From assembly GCA_025403435.1 (NCBI GenBank), contig CM046350.1:13607612-13671611 (forward strand): a stretch of 64,000 nt of DNA. Direction: 5' to 3'. Both the position numbers and the translations under genes were made by a program. The first letter of the stretch is position 1. Every line of letters starts with the position of its first letter. The DNA comes from Artocarpus heterophyllus (lineage: Eukaryota > Streptophyta > Magnoliopsida > Rosales > Moraceae). The notes beneath the pieces were generated by a model. That model saw only the letters and a list, made by a program, of their open reading frames with translations, had not been told where the DNA came from and did no database searches. This document shows, piece after piece, positions 1 to 28,939 of the stretch.

Positions 1-27
1 CTTTAGTTGGTTCAGTATAATATTTGA

Positions 28-1310
<1,283 letters not shown>

Positions 1311-1609
1311 AACAAGAAAGGAAAAAAAAAAAATGAAGAACAATTTGAAAGTGCTTAAATTGATGCAATGAGATAGATTTCGTTCATCTTCAATCTTCTC
1401 TTCTCGGTGTTCAAAATATTTCTCTCTTGAAAATTCCTAAACCTAAAAATAAAAAGAAAAATCTAAAAGAAATTTGCCTTGGTTTTTACCTATACAGTTA
1501 AGGGAAAATAATAATTAAACAGAGAAACCGAAAAAAAAAATAAAAATAAAAATAAAATAAAAATCAATTAAAAGACCCAAAAATTTCATAGTATAAAAGT
1601 AGCTTATCA

Positions 1610-1747
1610 CCCAACTTCAACCTAAACTTCTTGGATTACACTGAAAGAGCTTTTATAGAGTTGGCTGAGTCTTCATTATCATTATCGAATAAAACAAATC
1701 ATGTTTCTATTGAGATAACTGTTGCAACATTACAGGGGACAGATTAG
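1610..1747 (+). pseudogene. Relic of an S-receptor-like kinase last exon
   Basis: About 140 bases resemble the end of exon 7 of the neighbouring kinases: the CAACCTAAAC..CTTGGATT..ACACTGAAAGAGCTTTT stretch, the poly-serine codons, and GAGATAACTGTTGCAAC..TTACAGG..CAGATTAG matching the TVTILQGR-stop end. Indels and stops break the frame. It lies about 300 bases beyond the intact last exon of copy 1, so it is a separate, lost copy. A similar relic follows copy 2. Confidence 0.8.
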
Positions 1748-2329
1748 AAAAATTCAAAGGAAAAAGAAACAAGAAGAAAAAAGAGATGACCCAATTTGAT
1801 GCATCGAGTTTCGTTCTTCCACACTAATTCTTGGAGTTTTTGAGATCCTCCAATTATAATACTCATTTAGATGAAACGCTGTCGTCACCAATTCATTGCT
1901 TGTGGGGAAGCTTTTCTTCTTCACAGAGTATAGATTGGTTTGTCTTGTTTTTTTTTTTTTCTCGATGGGAGTACCAATTTTCCTATCCTATTCCAAACAA
2001 AAAGCTCGCCAAAGTCCTAAGCACGCACGTTTGAAAAAGTCCTTTGAAAAATGTACAATCGACCACGTCGACAAATATAGAAGGCGACCTGACTTTCTTG
2101 ATGAGTTTGTTTGGACTTTTCAATGGATGACGCTATGTGTGTAGCAAGCAAGCCTCTCATAGTATGTGTTATATCTCATTCAGTGTTTTGGGATCTTCTC
2201 TAGCAGCCATTTATTCCTCCTTGGAGATTTTTCAGCTTTTCGGGCTTAGTACTCATTTGCATTTTTGGAACTTAAATGCGTTTCTTCTTAGCTGTGCTTG
2301 AATTAAGGAACTCTGTTATTCTTTCCTTA

Positions 2330-2440
2330 CATGTTCATACTCTTGGTTTCATGTTGACAAAATAGCAATGACAAAGCAAAATATTTTCATTACACAGTCC
2401 ATTTAAAAATAAAAAGCATAACTAAAGTATTAATATTGAT
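2330..2440 (+). promoter_or_regulatory. Conserved upstream block of the kinase array (copy 2)
   Basis: A block centred on TTCATACTCTTGGTTTCATG and GTTGACAAAATAGCAATGAC recurs upstream of copies 3 (10517-10690) and 4 (21303-21480), and in the relics at 18178, 28940 and 38030. It is duplicated promoter-proximal sequence, about 550-650 bases before the start codon here. It contains a TTGAC core (W-box-like), but no factor can be assigned. It shows common descent of the promoters; function is inference. Confidence 0.5.
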
Positions 2441-2898
2441 AATTTATTTCGGTCGTCCAACCTGACTCCATATAGGCGGAAAGAGAAAATTAAGCTGAGT
2501 TAAGTGGGGCTAATTGATAAAAAAAGAAACCTAGTCTGACCCGAGCCCATTATAAGACTAGAATTGAGCATGCCTACATTAAAAAGGAAAAAAAAAAAAA
2601 AAAGTTTGTCGACTTGTCCTTGTTATATTTTAGGCCTAAATCTTTGACCAAAATAGAAATCTTCTTGTCAAAATCGTATCATATCGTTAGTTCGGGGTTA
2701 CTTGACTTTAGGACCTATACGTTAAAATAGTCTATTCCAACTTCACCTTTTAAGAAAGCTCTGATTGGGGCACATGTCAGAACTGGCACCATCAGGAGTG
2801 TGTAGCTCCAAAAGGAGGAAAAAAAAACCCATTGCCCAGTCAAATAAAACTTCGTGGGAGGGAAGGAGTTTTCAACTTAAGAAGATAATTGAAAACAA

Positions 2899-2970
2899 AT
2901 GGAGAAGCAGAACATAGAAAGGGCCTCGCCTCAAACTCTCGTTGTACTCAAATTCGATTTCATATTATAA
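2899..2970 (+). promoter_or_regulatory. Upstream ORF (23 codons) before copy 2
   Basis: An ATG at 2899 opens a 23-codon frame (begins MEKQNIERAS) that stops at 2968-2970, 13 bases before the main ATG and in a different frame. Copies 3 and 4 have TTG at this position (11519, 22289) and their frame stays open into the main protein. Only copy 2 therefore has an ATG here. If the transcript starts upstream, this uORF could lower translation of copy 2. The transcription start is not known. Confidence 0.5.
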
Positions 2971-2983
2971 CTATACATAACCA

Positions 2984-9173
<6,190 letters not shown>

Positions 9174-9357
9174 AATAAGAAAAGTGGAAAAAAATGAAGA
9201 AGAAAGAAGTGCTTAAATTGAGGCAACGAGATAGATTTCATTCATCTATACGCCAATTATTAGAGATTTGTTTTGGGGTTAAAAATTTTCCAATAGTTTT
9301 CTGCTGAGCTCGTAGATGTTCTGATGTAGAATGTTCATGCATCATAAGTGTTGAAGC

Positions 9358-9770
9358 ATAGGGTTTGTTTGGTACATGGATTCGGAATGGTGTAGTTTTA
9401 AACTTTATGGTTTGAATAGGTACTTTTATACTATGCTGTTTAAATGGTGGTTTTGAAATGATGTTTGAAATATATAGGTTTAAAACAAGAATAAAACATT
9501 ATATCAACTTTAAAATGAAAATCGATGTTTGGAATACTATGGTTTATGAAGAAAATGAAAATATGAATAGTTTTTACTATAAAAAATAATTTATACCATG
9601 TGAAATTAAGAGGATGTAAAGTTTAAATTTTGGATGGCTTGGTCGGTTTAAAACCGTCTCTTAATATTTGAATTATCTTAGTTATTGCTCTATCATGTAC
9701 TGGTTTGAACCGTCTTTATTGTTTAAACTGACCTCAATTCATGTTCCAAATGGCATAGTAATCATATCAT
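9358..9770. mobile_element. Possible Tourist-like MITE in the 3' flank of copy 2
   Basis: The ends are imperfect inverted repeats: TTTGGTACATGGATT near 9369, and its counterpart AATTCATGTTCCAAAT near 9735-9751. The interior is AT-rich and has no ORF. The GGGTTTGTTTGG start is common in plant PIF/Harbinger MITEs. The target duplication is not clear, so this is tentative. Confidence 0.35.
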
Positions 9771-9778
9771 ATAATTAT

Positions 9779-9979
9779 GTGTGCAAAAGTTCCCAGAAGG
9801 GAGGCCTTTAATGTCATCTGTTTTTCTCCATATTAGATGGTGAAAATGTTTCCCTTCTTCAATCTAAATTACTTGGACTTTACACTGACAGAGCTTTTTC
9901 ATAGAGTTGGCTGATTCTTCACCATCATTATCAAATAAGCCAAATCAAGTTTCTATTGAGATAACTGTTACAACATTAG
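9779..9979 (+). pseudogene. Relic of an S-receptor-like kinase last exon
   Basis: About 200 bases align with exon 7 of the intact genes: GTGTGCAAAAGTTCCCAGAA, GAGGCCTTTAATGTCATCTG, the ACTTTACACTGACAGAGCTTTTTC stretch, then AATAAGCCAAATCAAGTTTC and GAGATAACTGTTACAACATTAG. An in-frame TAG and indels kill it. It lies 600 bases past the intact end of copy 2. It is longer than the similar relic at 1610 and shares its 3' surroundings, so both descend from one ancestral duplication. Confidence 0.82.
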
Positions 9980-10516
9980 AAAAATACAGAGGAAAAAGGA
10001 AAAGAAGAAAAAAAAAAAAGCTGATCCAATTTGTTGCATCAAGAAAGATTTCGTTCTTCCACACTAATTCTTGGAGGTTTTGAATAAATTAGAAATCTCC
10101 GTAACTGTTTTATTTCCTATGTATCCCCCAATTTAATACTCATTTAGATGAAACACAGTCGTTTGCGGCCAAGTTTAACTTCTACACCGAATATAGATTG
10201 GTTAATTTTTTTTGTTCTTTTTTAATAAGAGTACTAATTTTTCAAAAAAAAAAAAGCTTGTCAAGTCCTAAGCACGCAAGTTTGAAAAAGTTCCTAACAA
10301 AAATTGTTCACGTGTGTTATCGATCACGTCAACAAATGTGGGAGACGTGTGATTTTCTTGATGAATTTGTTTGGACTTTTTCAAAGGATGACGCTATGCG
10401 TAGCAGGCAAGACTTTGGCTCCTCCTCGGAGATTTTTCAGCTTTTCGGGTTCTCCATTGAGCTAGTACTCATTTGCATTGCTTGGAACTTTATATGTCTT
10501 TCTTCTTAGCTGTGCT

Positions 10517-10690
10517 TGAAATAAAGGAACTCTGTTACTCTCCTTTTCTGGGGTTCCTATAGTCCGTAACACGTCTGTTCATACTCTTGGTATCACGTTG
10601 ACAAAATAGCAATGACAAAGCAAAATATTTCATTTCAAAGTCCATTCAAAAACAAAAAACAATAACTAAAATATTGATATCTATAATTTT
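10517..10690 (+). promoter_or_regulatory. Conserved upstream block of copy 3
   Basis: Begins AAATAAAGGAACTCTGTTAC and runs through CACGTTGACAAAATAGCAAT. It nearly matches 21303-21480 before copy 4 and is related to 2330-2440 and 38030-38215. It marks the left edge of the duplicated unit that carries copy 3. Confidence 0.5.
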
Positions 10691-10745
10691 CATATTAAAG
10701 GATTCACATGATCGGAGCTTGTTATTACCAAATAGGTATTCTCTT

Positions 10746-11327
10746 TAGGGCCAGTAATTTTAGACACGACGTAATGATATGATACAAAAATGACACGATC
10801 TAAACGTGTTTAGACCACACATTTATTGAGAGGCCATGAATGGGTAGACATGAGAACACGAAAATAAACGGGCTGGATTCGTATCAACATGTTTAACACG
10901 CTTTAATACATTTAATTAAATGGGCCGACACGACACAACATGAATTCGCTCATTTATTACACATATAAACTAAAAAATAAAAATATTTAAATTTTAAATA
11001 TGAAAATATATAACACCAAATCCCACTATTAATCCTAAGGCTAATCGTGTTTGAGTTTATATATTTTGGGTCTTTGTTAATTTTTTCCTTGCTTTTTTTA
11101 ATTTTTAGTTAATTGGACCATAAACATGTCATATATATCAAGGTACATTTAATAATCGTTTTAATCGTGTTGTGTCGTGTCGTGTTAAGCATGCCACGTA
11201 CGGCTCATGTTTGTGTTTGAATGCTATTACGTTTATTAATAGTGTCGTGTTTGTGTTCAAGCTAATCATGTCATGCTATAATCGTATTAGCCTGAACACA
11301 ACATGTGAACCCGAATTACCAACTCTA
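10746..11327. mobile_element. hAT-type non-autonomous transposon in promoter of copy 3
   Basis: Terminal repeats are TAGGGCCAGTAATT at the left and AATTACCAACTCTA at the right. The 8-base flank is ATTCTCTT on the left and AAACTCTT on the right (two changes). The interior is rich in CGTGT/ACACG-type subterminal motifs (GTGTCGTGTCGTGTTAAGC and its complement), as is usual for hAT transposase binding regions, with no transposase ORF. The right end is about 280 bases before the start codon. The orthologous insertion precedes copy 4 (21528-22115), so it predates the duplication. Confidence 0.78.
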
Positions 11328-11605
11328 AAACTCTTGTCCAAATAGTCCATTCCCACTTCACTTTCCATGAAAGCTCTGATTGCAGCACATTGGCAGCATA
11401 AGGAATGTATAATAAAAAAAATAAAAATAAAAAAAAAATAAAAAAAAGGCGATAGACGTGTCAAATAAAACTTCGTGGGAGGGAAGTAGTTTTCAACTTA
11501 AAAACACAACTAAAAAAATTGGAGAAGCAGAACGTAGAAAGGGCCCTGCCGCTCAATCTGTCGTTGTACTCTAATTTGCTTTCATATTATAACTATACAC
11601 AATCA

Positions 11606-16488
<4,883 letters not shown>

Positions 16489-17979
16489 AAAAATAAATAA
16501 ATGAAATAGACATAGAGAGTGCACAATTTGATGTGCAATATAATATTTATTAATCTATACACCAATTCTTTTGAAATTTGTTTTGTATTTATGACGTTTC
16601 CAATATTATTTATTTCCTATGCACCGTCCAATATAGTCATAGACATTCAGATGAAAACAACACGGTAGTACATATGATAAATTACCGTTAAATCGCAATG
16701 TTTCTATTGGGATTGAAGCATCTTAGGAGAATTTTCTTCTTTCTTCTTTTGGGGGGTGGGGCTGTGGAATAGTTGACTTTACTTATCGTCAAATGATATT
16801 GTGGTGGGCCGCTATGTTTTAGACTAAACATCGATTAGTTTTGCTGTTCTTATCTATAGGCAAGTGTCAATTATTTAATCCTGAAAAAAATTGTCTTCCA
16901 AAAGCTAAGAACGTCAAAGTAATAAATGTTAAGGAAAATTCGAAAAGACCGAAGAATAGACAATACAAAATAAAAAATCGTTGTAATTGACTTTTTTTAA
17001 TGGAATATAATTGACATGTCTGAGTTCTAGAAGTTCAGAGTATCGTCATGCTATTAAGTATTTTGATCTAAGCTCTTTTTTTTAATAAGACGTGGAATAT
17101 AATAATCCGGTTGAAGCATAATTATAATATGTCTGTAATGCATCTTGTATGTCCTCAGTATAACGTCCTCTACCTATGCTTCCAATGTTGTCCCAATTAT
17201 TTAAAATTTTGTATCCATTGACTTGAGGACGAGTACATTGGATCTGAAGTGGCCTTAATAGTTTTTTTTTTTTTAATTGACTTTACTAGGAGGTTTTTCC
17301 TATTTAGTTGCTGTGTAAGAACATTGGAACATATATATTTTTACATTGGTATCTACTTTGAGCTTAAAATTTTATGGATTTACTTATGTACTCCACCAAA
17401 AAGCCCTCGTATCAATTGATATATCTTCCATTTTTATAAATCTTATATCCTTCCAATATGTATTTTTTTTTTAAGTCTCCTAATGTTAGTTAACGCAGGA
17501 CTTTGGTTGCATATAACACTTGCAAGCAAGATAATAATAAAATAAACAAATCAATGATTACAAGATGAAAGATAGGTTGAAAAGCCAAACCAATTAATTT
17601 ATCCCTTGATTTTCTCATTGTCCTTTGTTTCCCTTTTATGCAACAATATAACCAAATGACGGTATTTTTTGCTTCTATCTGCTTCTTCAATGCCTTTGCA
17701 GCTACTGGTATCATAAAAATTTAAAATAAAGCCAAACATTCCAAGGCACCGGCCGTGTATACTCAGTCTCTATTGACCAACAGACGGAGCCAGAAAAATA
17801 TATGAGGGGAGTGGCGACGTATGCTATCAAATTTTACATATAAATCAATCATGAGGTAGTGCAAACGTAAAATTTTAGAATTTTAGAAGGACAAATCACA
17901 GATTGTATTAGTTTTCACACATAAAATTGAAAAGAAAAAAATTTTACGGGGTGATCGCCCACCCTAGTCCATGTATAGG
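16489..17979. other. 3' flank of copy 3, duplicated after copy 4
   Basis: Non-coding DNA that aligns along its length with 27278-28754 behind copy 4, with small indels. No gene is visible. Matching landmarks are the GATGTCATCC exon end, AGTTGACTTTACTTATCG (16774), AGAACGTCAAAGTAATAAAT (16908) and CGGAGCCAGAAAAATATA (17785). Confidence 0.6.
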
Positions 17980-18150
17980 CATTTCAGCCCCAACGAATTA
18001 AAAGAAATGCTACATGGGAATGCGGTGCTAGAATGTTTCAAATTTCACACTACTTTTTTTCGTTCCAGATTGCCAGAACGTGGGGATTCAGGTGTCCTCA
18101 CAATAATCGGCTAGGCCGGAAACATACTCATTCTTACGAACCAAACAGGG
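17980..18150 (+). pseudogene. Exon-1 relic of an S-receptor-like kinase (B-lectin part)
   Basis: The stretch aligns with the B-lectin part of exon 1: TTTCAGCCCCAACGAATTAA matches the FFSPTNS region, GCTACATGGGAATGCGGT the YVGIWY region, and TTCAGGTGTCCTCACAATAA the SGVLTI region. The last part, ending CGAACCAAACAGGG, matches GNILILTNQTG. Stops and shifts break it. It is preserved in the duplicate at 28755, so it decayed before the unit was copied. Confidence 0.8.
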
Positions 18151-18177
18151 AAAAGAAAAAAAAAAAAAAAAAAAAAA

Positions 18178-19276
18178 CTACCACGTTGACATGACAACAA
18201 TGACAACGCAAAATTCATGTAAAAATAATTATGTTGATATTGATATTGATGATAATTTAAATTAAAGCAATTACATGAATCATGTCCGGAGCAGGTCATC
18301 GTCTAATAGGGGTGAACAGCGGGCGGTTTGATGGTTTTTGGGCAGATGCGATGCGGTTTTTTTGGATGGCGGGTTGGTGATTAACCAACCTGCAAACCGC
18401 CCACTACATGGCGGGTGGTTTCGGTTTGGTTTTGGGTGGTTGCTTGCGGGTTGAGGCGATTTAGACCTATGCTATTGCCCAATGTAATTTTTTGGAGATT
18501 TTTTTAAGAAAGTGAATAAAATTTGTAGAAAATATAAGATGATAATACATAAAGCATTCCCAACAAGTTTGATGCTTAAAGACAGTGACCATATTCAAAA
18601 GTACAAATTAAGAAACATAATCATTCACTGCAACAAGAAACATCAACTATAGATGAAGTGATAAACAAAGTCAAGAGTCCATAAAGATTAAAGCCTATTC
18701 ACTAGGTTCGAAAATAATAGAATGCTACAAATGAAATGATGAACAAAGTCAAGTGTTCTTTTTCTTTTAGGGCTTTCTCTACTAACTTACTTGATTTGAA
18801 TTTTGATCATTTCACAAAATAATAGGAGAATTTTTAGTTTTCAATATGTCAAGAGGCAGCCGAGCCTGTGCTTGGAGTGTTGGATTGTTCAATCATCTCT
18901 AAAATAAGAACAAAATCAAATAAATGATAAGTTTTTTTTTAAAATATATAGGCGGGCGGGTGCGGGTTGAACCCGCCCTCAAAAACTTAAAACCAAACCC
19001 GCCCACCGAATATAACCCGCCCACCAGTAGATTGCTAACGTAAACCCACTTTTTTCTAGATGAGCGGGAGCGGGCGCGGGCGGTTGGCGAGTGCGGGGCG
19101 GTTTTTGTACAGCCCTATCGTCTAATATTTCTTTTGCCCACCAATCACAATATAATTTTCAGTTTAGAATTACTCGACCCTAGAATCTCGGGGCAACAAT
19201 AGTAATTTATTCCGAATGATGTGTTGAAAAAGCTACATGATTGATCAGTCAAGCTATCTTGTTCAAATAAATCTTC
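18178..19276 (+). promoter_or_regulatory. Orphan upstream region, counterpart of 28940-29210, split by a transposon
   Basis: The sequence at 18178-18306 and 19126-19276 matches the region before the fifth kinase copy (28940-29210). In this unit a hAT element splits it, and an LTR element cuts it off at 19277, so the gene it once preceded is gone. It contains the family block CACGTTGACATGACAACAAT. Confidence 0.6.
18307..19117. mobile_element. hAT-type non-autonomous transposon with perfect target duplication
   Basis: Ends are TAGGGGTGAACA at the left and TGTACAGCCCTA at the right, imperfect inverted repeats of the hAT type. The flanking 8 bases, TCGTCTAA, are identical on both sides (18299-18306 and 19118-19125). 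The duplicate locus at 29058 reads TCATCGCCTAATATTTC without the insert, giving an empty site. Both ends carry GC-rich subterminal motifs (GCGGGTT, AACCCGCC). There is no transposase ORF in its 811 bases. Confidence 0.88.
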
Positions 19277-21302
19277 TGTTGTGAGAAATCTACAAGTGCA
19301 CAAAATCGTAGACAAGTAATAAAGTGAGAGTAAAGATCGTTCCCTCAAGAACTAATTGTCACTAAGTATCGAATTACTCTAATTCTAATTCTTTTTTAAC
19401 AACTAAAATATGGAAACAATGGAATAATAAAATGGCAAAAAGAAGACAACCTAAATTAATGAAAATGAGAAATTGCTTGTTTAACAGATAAAATTTCAAT
19501 ATATTAAGACATCTAGGGTTTACGACTCACCGAATTAATCCTATTTAATTTATCTAATTTTATCCATCGATATTTACTCCTATGCCAATAACGAATTTCT
19601 CTTAGGTAGTCATTAATCTTTCTCAAACATTAATAATTTATCCCGTTTAGCAAATTTTCTACATATCTGTGGAAACTCTAAACTTAACAAGATTCATTAA
19701 GAACAAGAAATTCACCAGTTACACAAGTCTCATAGATATCTCTATCCTATGATAATCTCATGGCATTCAATCATGGTCTAATTTAATTATTGCTTTTCAG
19801 CCTCAAATTAAATCACAAATCATGCAAAATGTGCACAAACTTTTACAAGCATTAAGATTATATTAAATACTCAGCATAGATAATGAATAAACATCAAATT
19901 GAATTAAATTAAATAAAAGTGAACATTCATAATCCTGCTACATCGTAGCCCAAGAGAGGAGAAAATTAGTTCATAATGAAACTAAAAACCATCCTAAACA
20001 ATGTCTTAAATATGAAGAGTAAAAGAAAAGAACCGTGTTTGGATGTGAAGATGAATTCCGTCTCCGGGTTACACCATTCTTCTTCTCCAAAACAGTGAGT
20101 TCTCTCCTTTTTTCTTTAGTCTTTCTTTATTAAAATTTCATCCTTCAATCCTTCATAATGTTTTATTTATAGGCTAGAGTTTGAAAGGGCAATTTTAGAA
20201 CGAAATTAAACTAAAAATTGAACTGAGATCACAACGGCGCCTAGGCTTGATTTTCTAGCACCTAGGGTTCGTAACGGCGCCTAGGTGCCATGATTGTAGC
20301 ACCTAGGCACTACACTGGCCCGTACTTATTCCATTGAACCGGCGCCTAGGTGCCATGACTGTAGCGCCTAGGCTTCAAAGTAGCACCTAGGCGCTAGGAT
20401 TGTAGCGCCTAGGCTCTATAGTGTTGCTTGGCCCCCTCTCACCAAATGGCACCATGACTGTAGTGCCTAGGCGCCAAGATTATAGCGCCTTGCGCCTAGG
20501 CCCTATAGTGTTGCTCGACCTCCTCTCACCAAATGGCGCTTAGGTGCCCAAGTTATGGCGCCTAGGCGCTTTGCTCTCAGGTTTTTGTATGAAACTTCAT
20601 CTGCAAGAGCGCTTAGGCTCCCATAAGCTGGTGTCTAGGCTCCCTTTTGTCCTCGAGTCTAATTTTGCTCATTTTTTGGTCCGTTTTGCCCCGTATTTTG
20701 CCATTGTTCATCTTTTTCCCTCAAAACCTACAAAGGAGCATAAAACACTATCAAATTCTTATAAATTGCTCAAAACTAACAAAAATATTAAGTGAGAATC
20801 ATCTAACTAATTAACCTAAAACTAACTTATCACATACCCCCAAACTTAAGATTTTGCTAGTCCTCAAGGAAAAGACACAAAAGAAGAACAAAGAACGAGA
20901 CAAAAAAAAAAGAAAAAGGAACTGGCACTAACACACGCTATAGTTCGAGCATCAATTTAATTTTTCATCATACTTGACCTTAAAGATTGCATAAAGTCTA
21001 TGACTTAAAGGAAATTGTAACCATTGCGATCATGTAAAAAAAAAAATCAATTTAAATTATAATTTTACCATACTCATAACTCCTTGAGTGTGTGTGTATG
21101 TAATGCCTCTAGCACTTATGTAACTACACTTGGATTAGTTTATGTCAACAAGCTTGTTATGAAAGATCTCTAGATTAGTGAAATTTATGAACTCCATAGG
21201 CCTATTTTTCAAACCCACTCTCTACTAATGTAGACTATGACAACATCAAAGATCATTAGGAATTTACTTGACTTAAATTGTGTGGCTAAGGTAAAAAGGT
21301 GA
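19277..21302 (-). mobile_element. Truncated LTR retrotransposon: LTR plus about 470 bases of interior
   Basis: An LTR of about 1.56 kb runs from TGTTGTGAGAAATCTACAAG (19277) to CTTATCACA (20834). It is followed by TACCCCCAAACTTAAG, a polypurine tract on the minus strand, so this is the 3' LTR of a minus-strand element. The interior is cut at 21302, where the upstream block of copy 4 starts. The interior resembles 38812-39240, a second member of the family. No coding domain remains; Ty3/gypsy-type origin is likely but not proven. Confidence 0.65.
20236..20640. repeat. Degenerate GGCGCCTAGGCGCC palindrome array in the LTR
   Basis: About fourteen degenerate copies of GCGCCTAGGCGC, at irregular spacing and with variants such as AGCACCTAGGCAC, lie in the LTR at 19277-20834. 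The GC-rich cluster stands out in AT-rich DNA. The same core forms arrays in the LTRs of the Copia element at 42499-46769. Confidence 0.75.
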
Positions 21303-21480
21303 AATAAAGGAACTCTGTTACTCTCCTTTTCTAGGATTCCTATAGTCTGTAACAGTTATGTTCATGCTCTTAGCATCACGTTGAAAAAATAGCAATGACA
21401 GAGCAAAATATTTCATTTCAAAGTCCATTCAAAAACAAAAACAATAACTAAAATATTGATATCTATAATTTTCACATTAA
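21303..21480 (+). promoter_or_regulatory. Conserved upstream block of copy 4
   Basis: Starts ATAAAGGAACTCTGTTACTC and nearly matches 10517-10690 before copy 3. It marks the left limit of the second duplicated unit, directly abutting the truncated LTR element. Confidence 0.5.
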
Positions 21481-21527
21481 AGCATTGACATGATTGGAGC
21501 TTGTTATCACCAAATAGGTATTCTCTT

Positions 21528-22115
21528 TAGGGCCGATAATTTTGGACACAGTATGATGATAGAATACGAAAACGTCAGAAGATAAACGAGTTTGGATCGC
21601 ATATTTATTAATAGGGCCGTGAATGAGTTGGCATGAATAACATAAAAATAAATATGCTAAATTCATGTTAACACGTTTAACATGGTACATGTTTAATTAA
21701 ACATGCCATAAATGGCCCGACACGACATAACACGAACCCACTCATTTATGACACATATAAACCAAAAATAAAAATATTTAAATTTTAGATATGAAAATAT
21801 ATAATATTCAATCCCACCATTAACCCTAGGGCTAATCGTGTTTGGGTTTATATATTTTGGGTCTATATTAATTTTTTTTTAAATTTTCAGTTAACTGGGC
21901 TATAAACATGTCATATACGTGTTTTTTCCGCGTCAATCTGTCACGGCCTGTTTAATAATCGTGTTAATTGTGTCATGTCGTGTTAAGCGTGCCACATGTG
22001 GTTCGTGTTCGTGTTTGAGATCCTAGCATGTTTATTAATCGTGTCGTGTTTATGTTTAAGCTAATTATATCGTGTTAGCTCGAACACAACATACAAACAT
22101 GAATTACCAGCCTTA
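21528..22115. mobile_element. hAT-type non-autonomous transposon in promoter of copy 4
   Basis: Ends are TAGGGCCGATAATT and AATTACCAGCCTTA. The 8-base flanks are both ATTCTCTT (21520-21527 and 22116-22123), a perfect target duplication. It aligns throughout with the element at 10746-11327, with ACACG/CGTGT subterminal repeats and no transposase. It ends about 260 bases before the start codon of copy 4. Confidence 0.85.
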
Positions 22116-22375
22116 ATTCTCTTGTCCAAATAGTCTATTCCCACTTCACTTTCTATGAAAGCTCTGATTGCGACACATTGGCACCAGAAGGAGTGTATAA
22201 TAATAAAAATAAATAAATAAATAAATACACGATAGACGTGTGAAATTCCCGCGAAGTAGTTTTCAACTTAAAAAGACAATTAAAAAAATTGGAGAAGCAG
22301 AATGTAGAAAGGGCCCTGCCGCTCAATCCCTCGTTGTACTCTAATTTGCTTTCATATTATAACTATACACAATCA

Positions 22376-27277
<4,902 letters not shown>

Positions 27278-28754
27278 AAATAAAATAAAATAGACATAGA
27301 GAGTGCGCAATTTGATGTGACAATGTAATATTCATTGATCTATACACCAATTCTTTAGAAATTTGTCTTGTATTTATGACGTTTCCAATATTATTTATTT
27401 CCTATGTACCGTCCAATATAGTAATAGACATTCAGATGAAACAACATGGTAGTACATATGATAAATTACCGTTAAATCACAATGTTTCTATTGCGATTGA
27501 AGCATCTTAGGAGAATTTTTCTTCTTTCTTCTTCGGGGGGTGGGGCTGTGGAATAGTCGACTTTACTGATCGTCAAATCATATTGTGGTGGGCCGCTATG
27601 TTTTACACTAAACATCGATTAGTTTTGCTGTTCTTATCTATACGCAAGTATCAATTATTTAATCCTGAAAAAATTTGTTTTCCAAAAGCTAAGAACGTCA
27701 AAGTAATAAATGTTAAGGAAAATTCGAAAAGACCAAAGAATAGACAATACAAAATAAAAAATCGTTATAATTGACTTTTTTTAATGGAATATAATTGACA
27801 TGTTTGAGTTCTAGAAGTTCAGAGTATTGCCATGCTATTAAGTATTTTGATTTAAGCTCCTTTTTTCCTAAAATGTGGAATATAATAATCCGGTTGAAGC
27901 ATAACGATGATATGTCTGTAATGCATATTGTATGCCCTCAGCATAACGTGGTCCACCTGTGCCGCCAATGTGGTCCCAATTATTTAAAATTTTGTATCCA
28001 TTGATTTGAGGGCGAGTACATTGGATCTGAAGTGGCCTTAATAGTTTTATTATTATTATTATTATTATTTTGGCTATTGACTTTAATAGGAAATTATTCT
28101 TATTTAGTTGCTGTGTAAGAATGTTGGAACACATATATGTTTTACTTTTGAATTCTAACCAAAAGGCCTCGTATCAATTGATATATCTTTCATTTTTATA
28201 AATCTATGGTCTATCCTGTGTGTATTTTTTTAAATCTCCTAATATTAGTTCATGTGGGACTTTGGCTGCATATAACACTTGCAAGCAAGATAATAAAAAA
28301 ATAAACAAATAAATAATTACAAGATGAAAGATGGGTTGAAAAGTCAAACCAATTAATTGATCCCTTGATCTTCTCATTGTCCTTCGTTGCCCTTTTATGC
28401 AACAATATAACCAAATGACGGTCAGACTTTTATTAATTTGTTATTTTTTGCTTCTATCTGCTTCTTTAATGCCTTTGCAGCTAGTGGCATCATAAAAATT
28501 TAAAATAAAGCTAAGCATTCCCAGGCACCGGTCGTGTATACTCAGTTTCTATTGACCAAGGGACGGAGCCAGAAAAATATACGAGGAGAGCGGGACGTAC
28601 GCTATCAAATTTTACATAGAAGTCAATTATGAGGTGGTGCAAACATAAAATTCTAGAATTTCAGGACAAATCATAGATTTTATTAGCTTTCACACATTTA
28701 ATTGGAAACAAAAAAAATTTTCGGGATGACCGTTCACCCTAGTCCATGCATGAG

Positions 28755-28926
28755 CATTTCAGCCCTAACGAATTAAAAGAAATGCTACGTGGGAATACGG
28801 TGCTAGAATGTTCCAGATTTCACACTAGTTTCTTTCGTTCCAGATTGCAAGAACGTGGGGATTCAGGCGTCCTCACAATAATTCGGCTAGGCCGGAAACA
28901 TACTCGTTCTCACGAACCAAACAGGG
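28755..28926 (+). pseudogene. Exon-1 relic of an S-receptor-like kinase (B-lectin part)
   Basis: This is the duplicate of the relic at 17980. TTTCAGCCCTAACGAATTAA, GCTACGTGGGAATACGGTGC and GTTCCAGATTTCACACTAG match FFSP..NRYVGIWY..NV in exon 1. GGCGTCCTCACAATAATTCG and CGGAAACATACTCGTTCTCA match SGVLTI and GNILIL. A short ORF runs through it in the wrong frame, so it is non-functional. Confidence 0.82.
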
Positions 28927-28939
28927 AAAAAAAAAACTA

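Noticed and set aside
11519..11605. A 29-residue N-terminal extension of copies 3 and 4 (MEKQNVERA type)
   Set aside because: It would begin with TTG, and the ATG downstream gives a proper signal peptide.
17782..17975. A possible small transposon (CGGAGCCAGAAAAATATA to GATCGCCCACCCTAG), also at 28563
   Set aside because: The text is typical of plant repeats, but no inverted ends or target duplication could be fixed.
27583..27774. A 63-codon frame after copy 4
   Set aside because: The matching DNA after copy 3 (about 16805) does not keep it open, and it has no domain; it is duplicated 3' flank.
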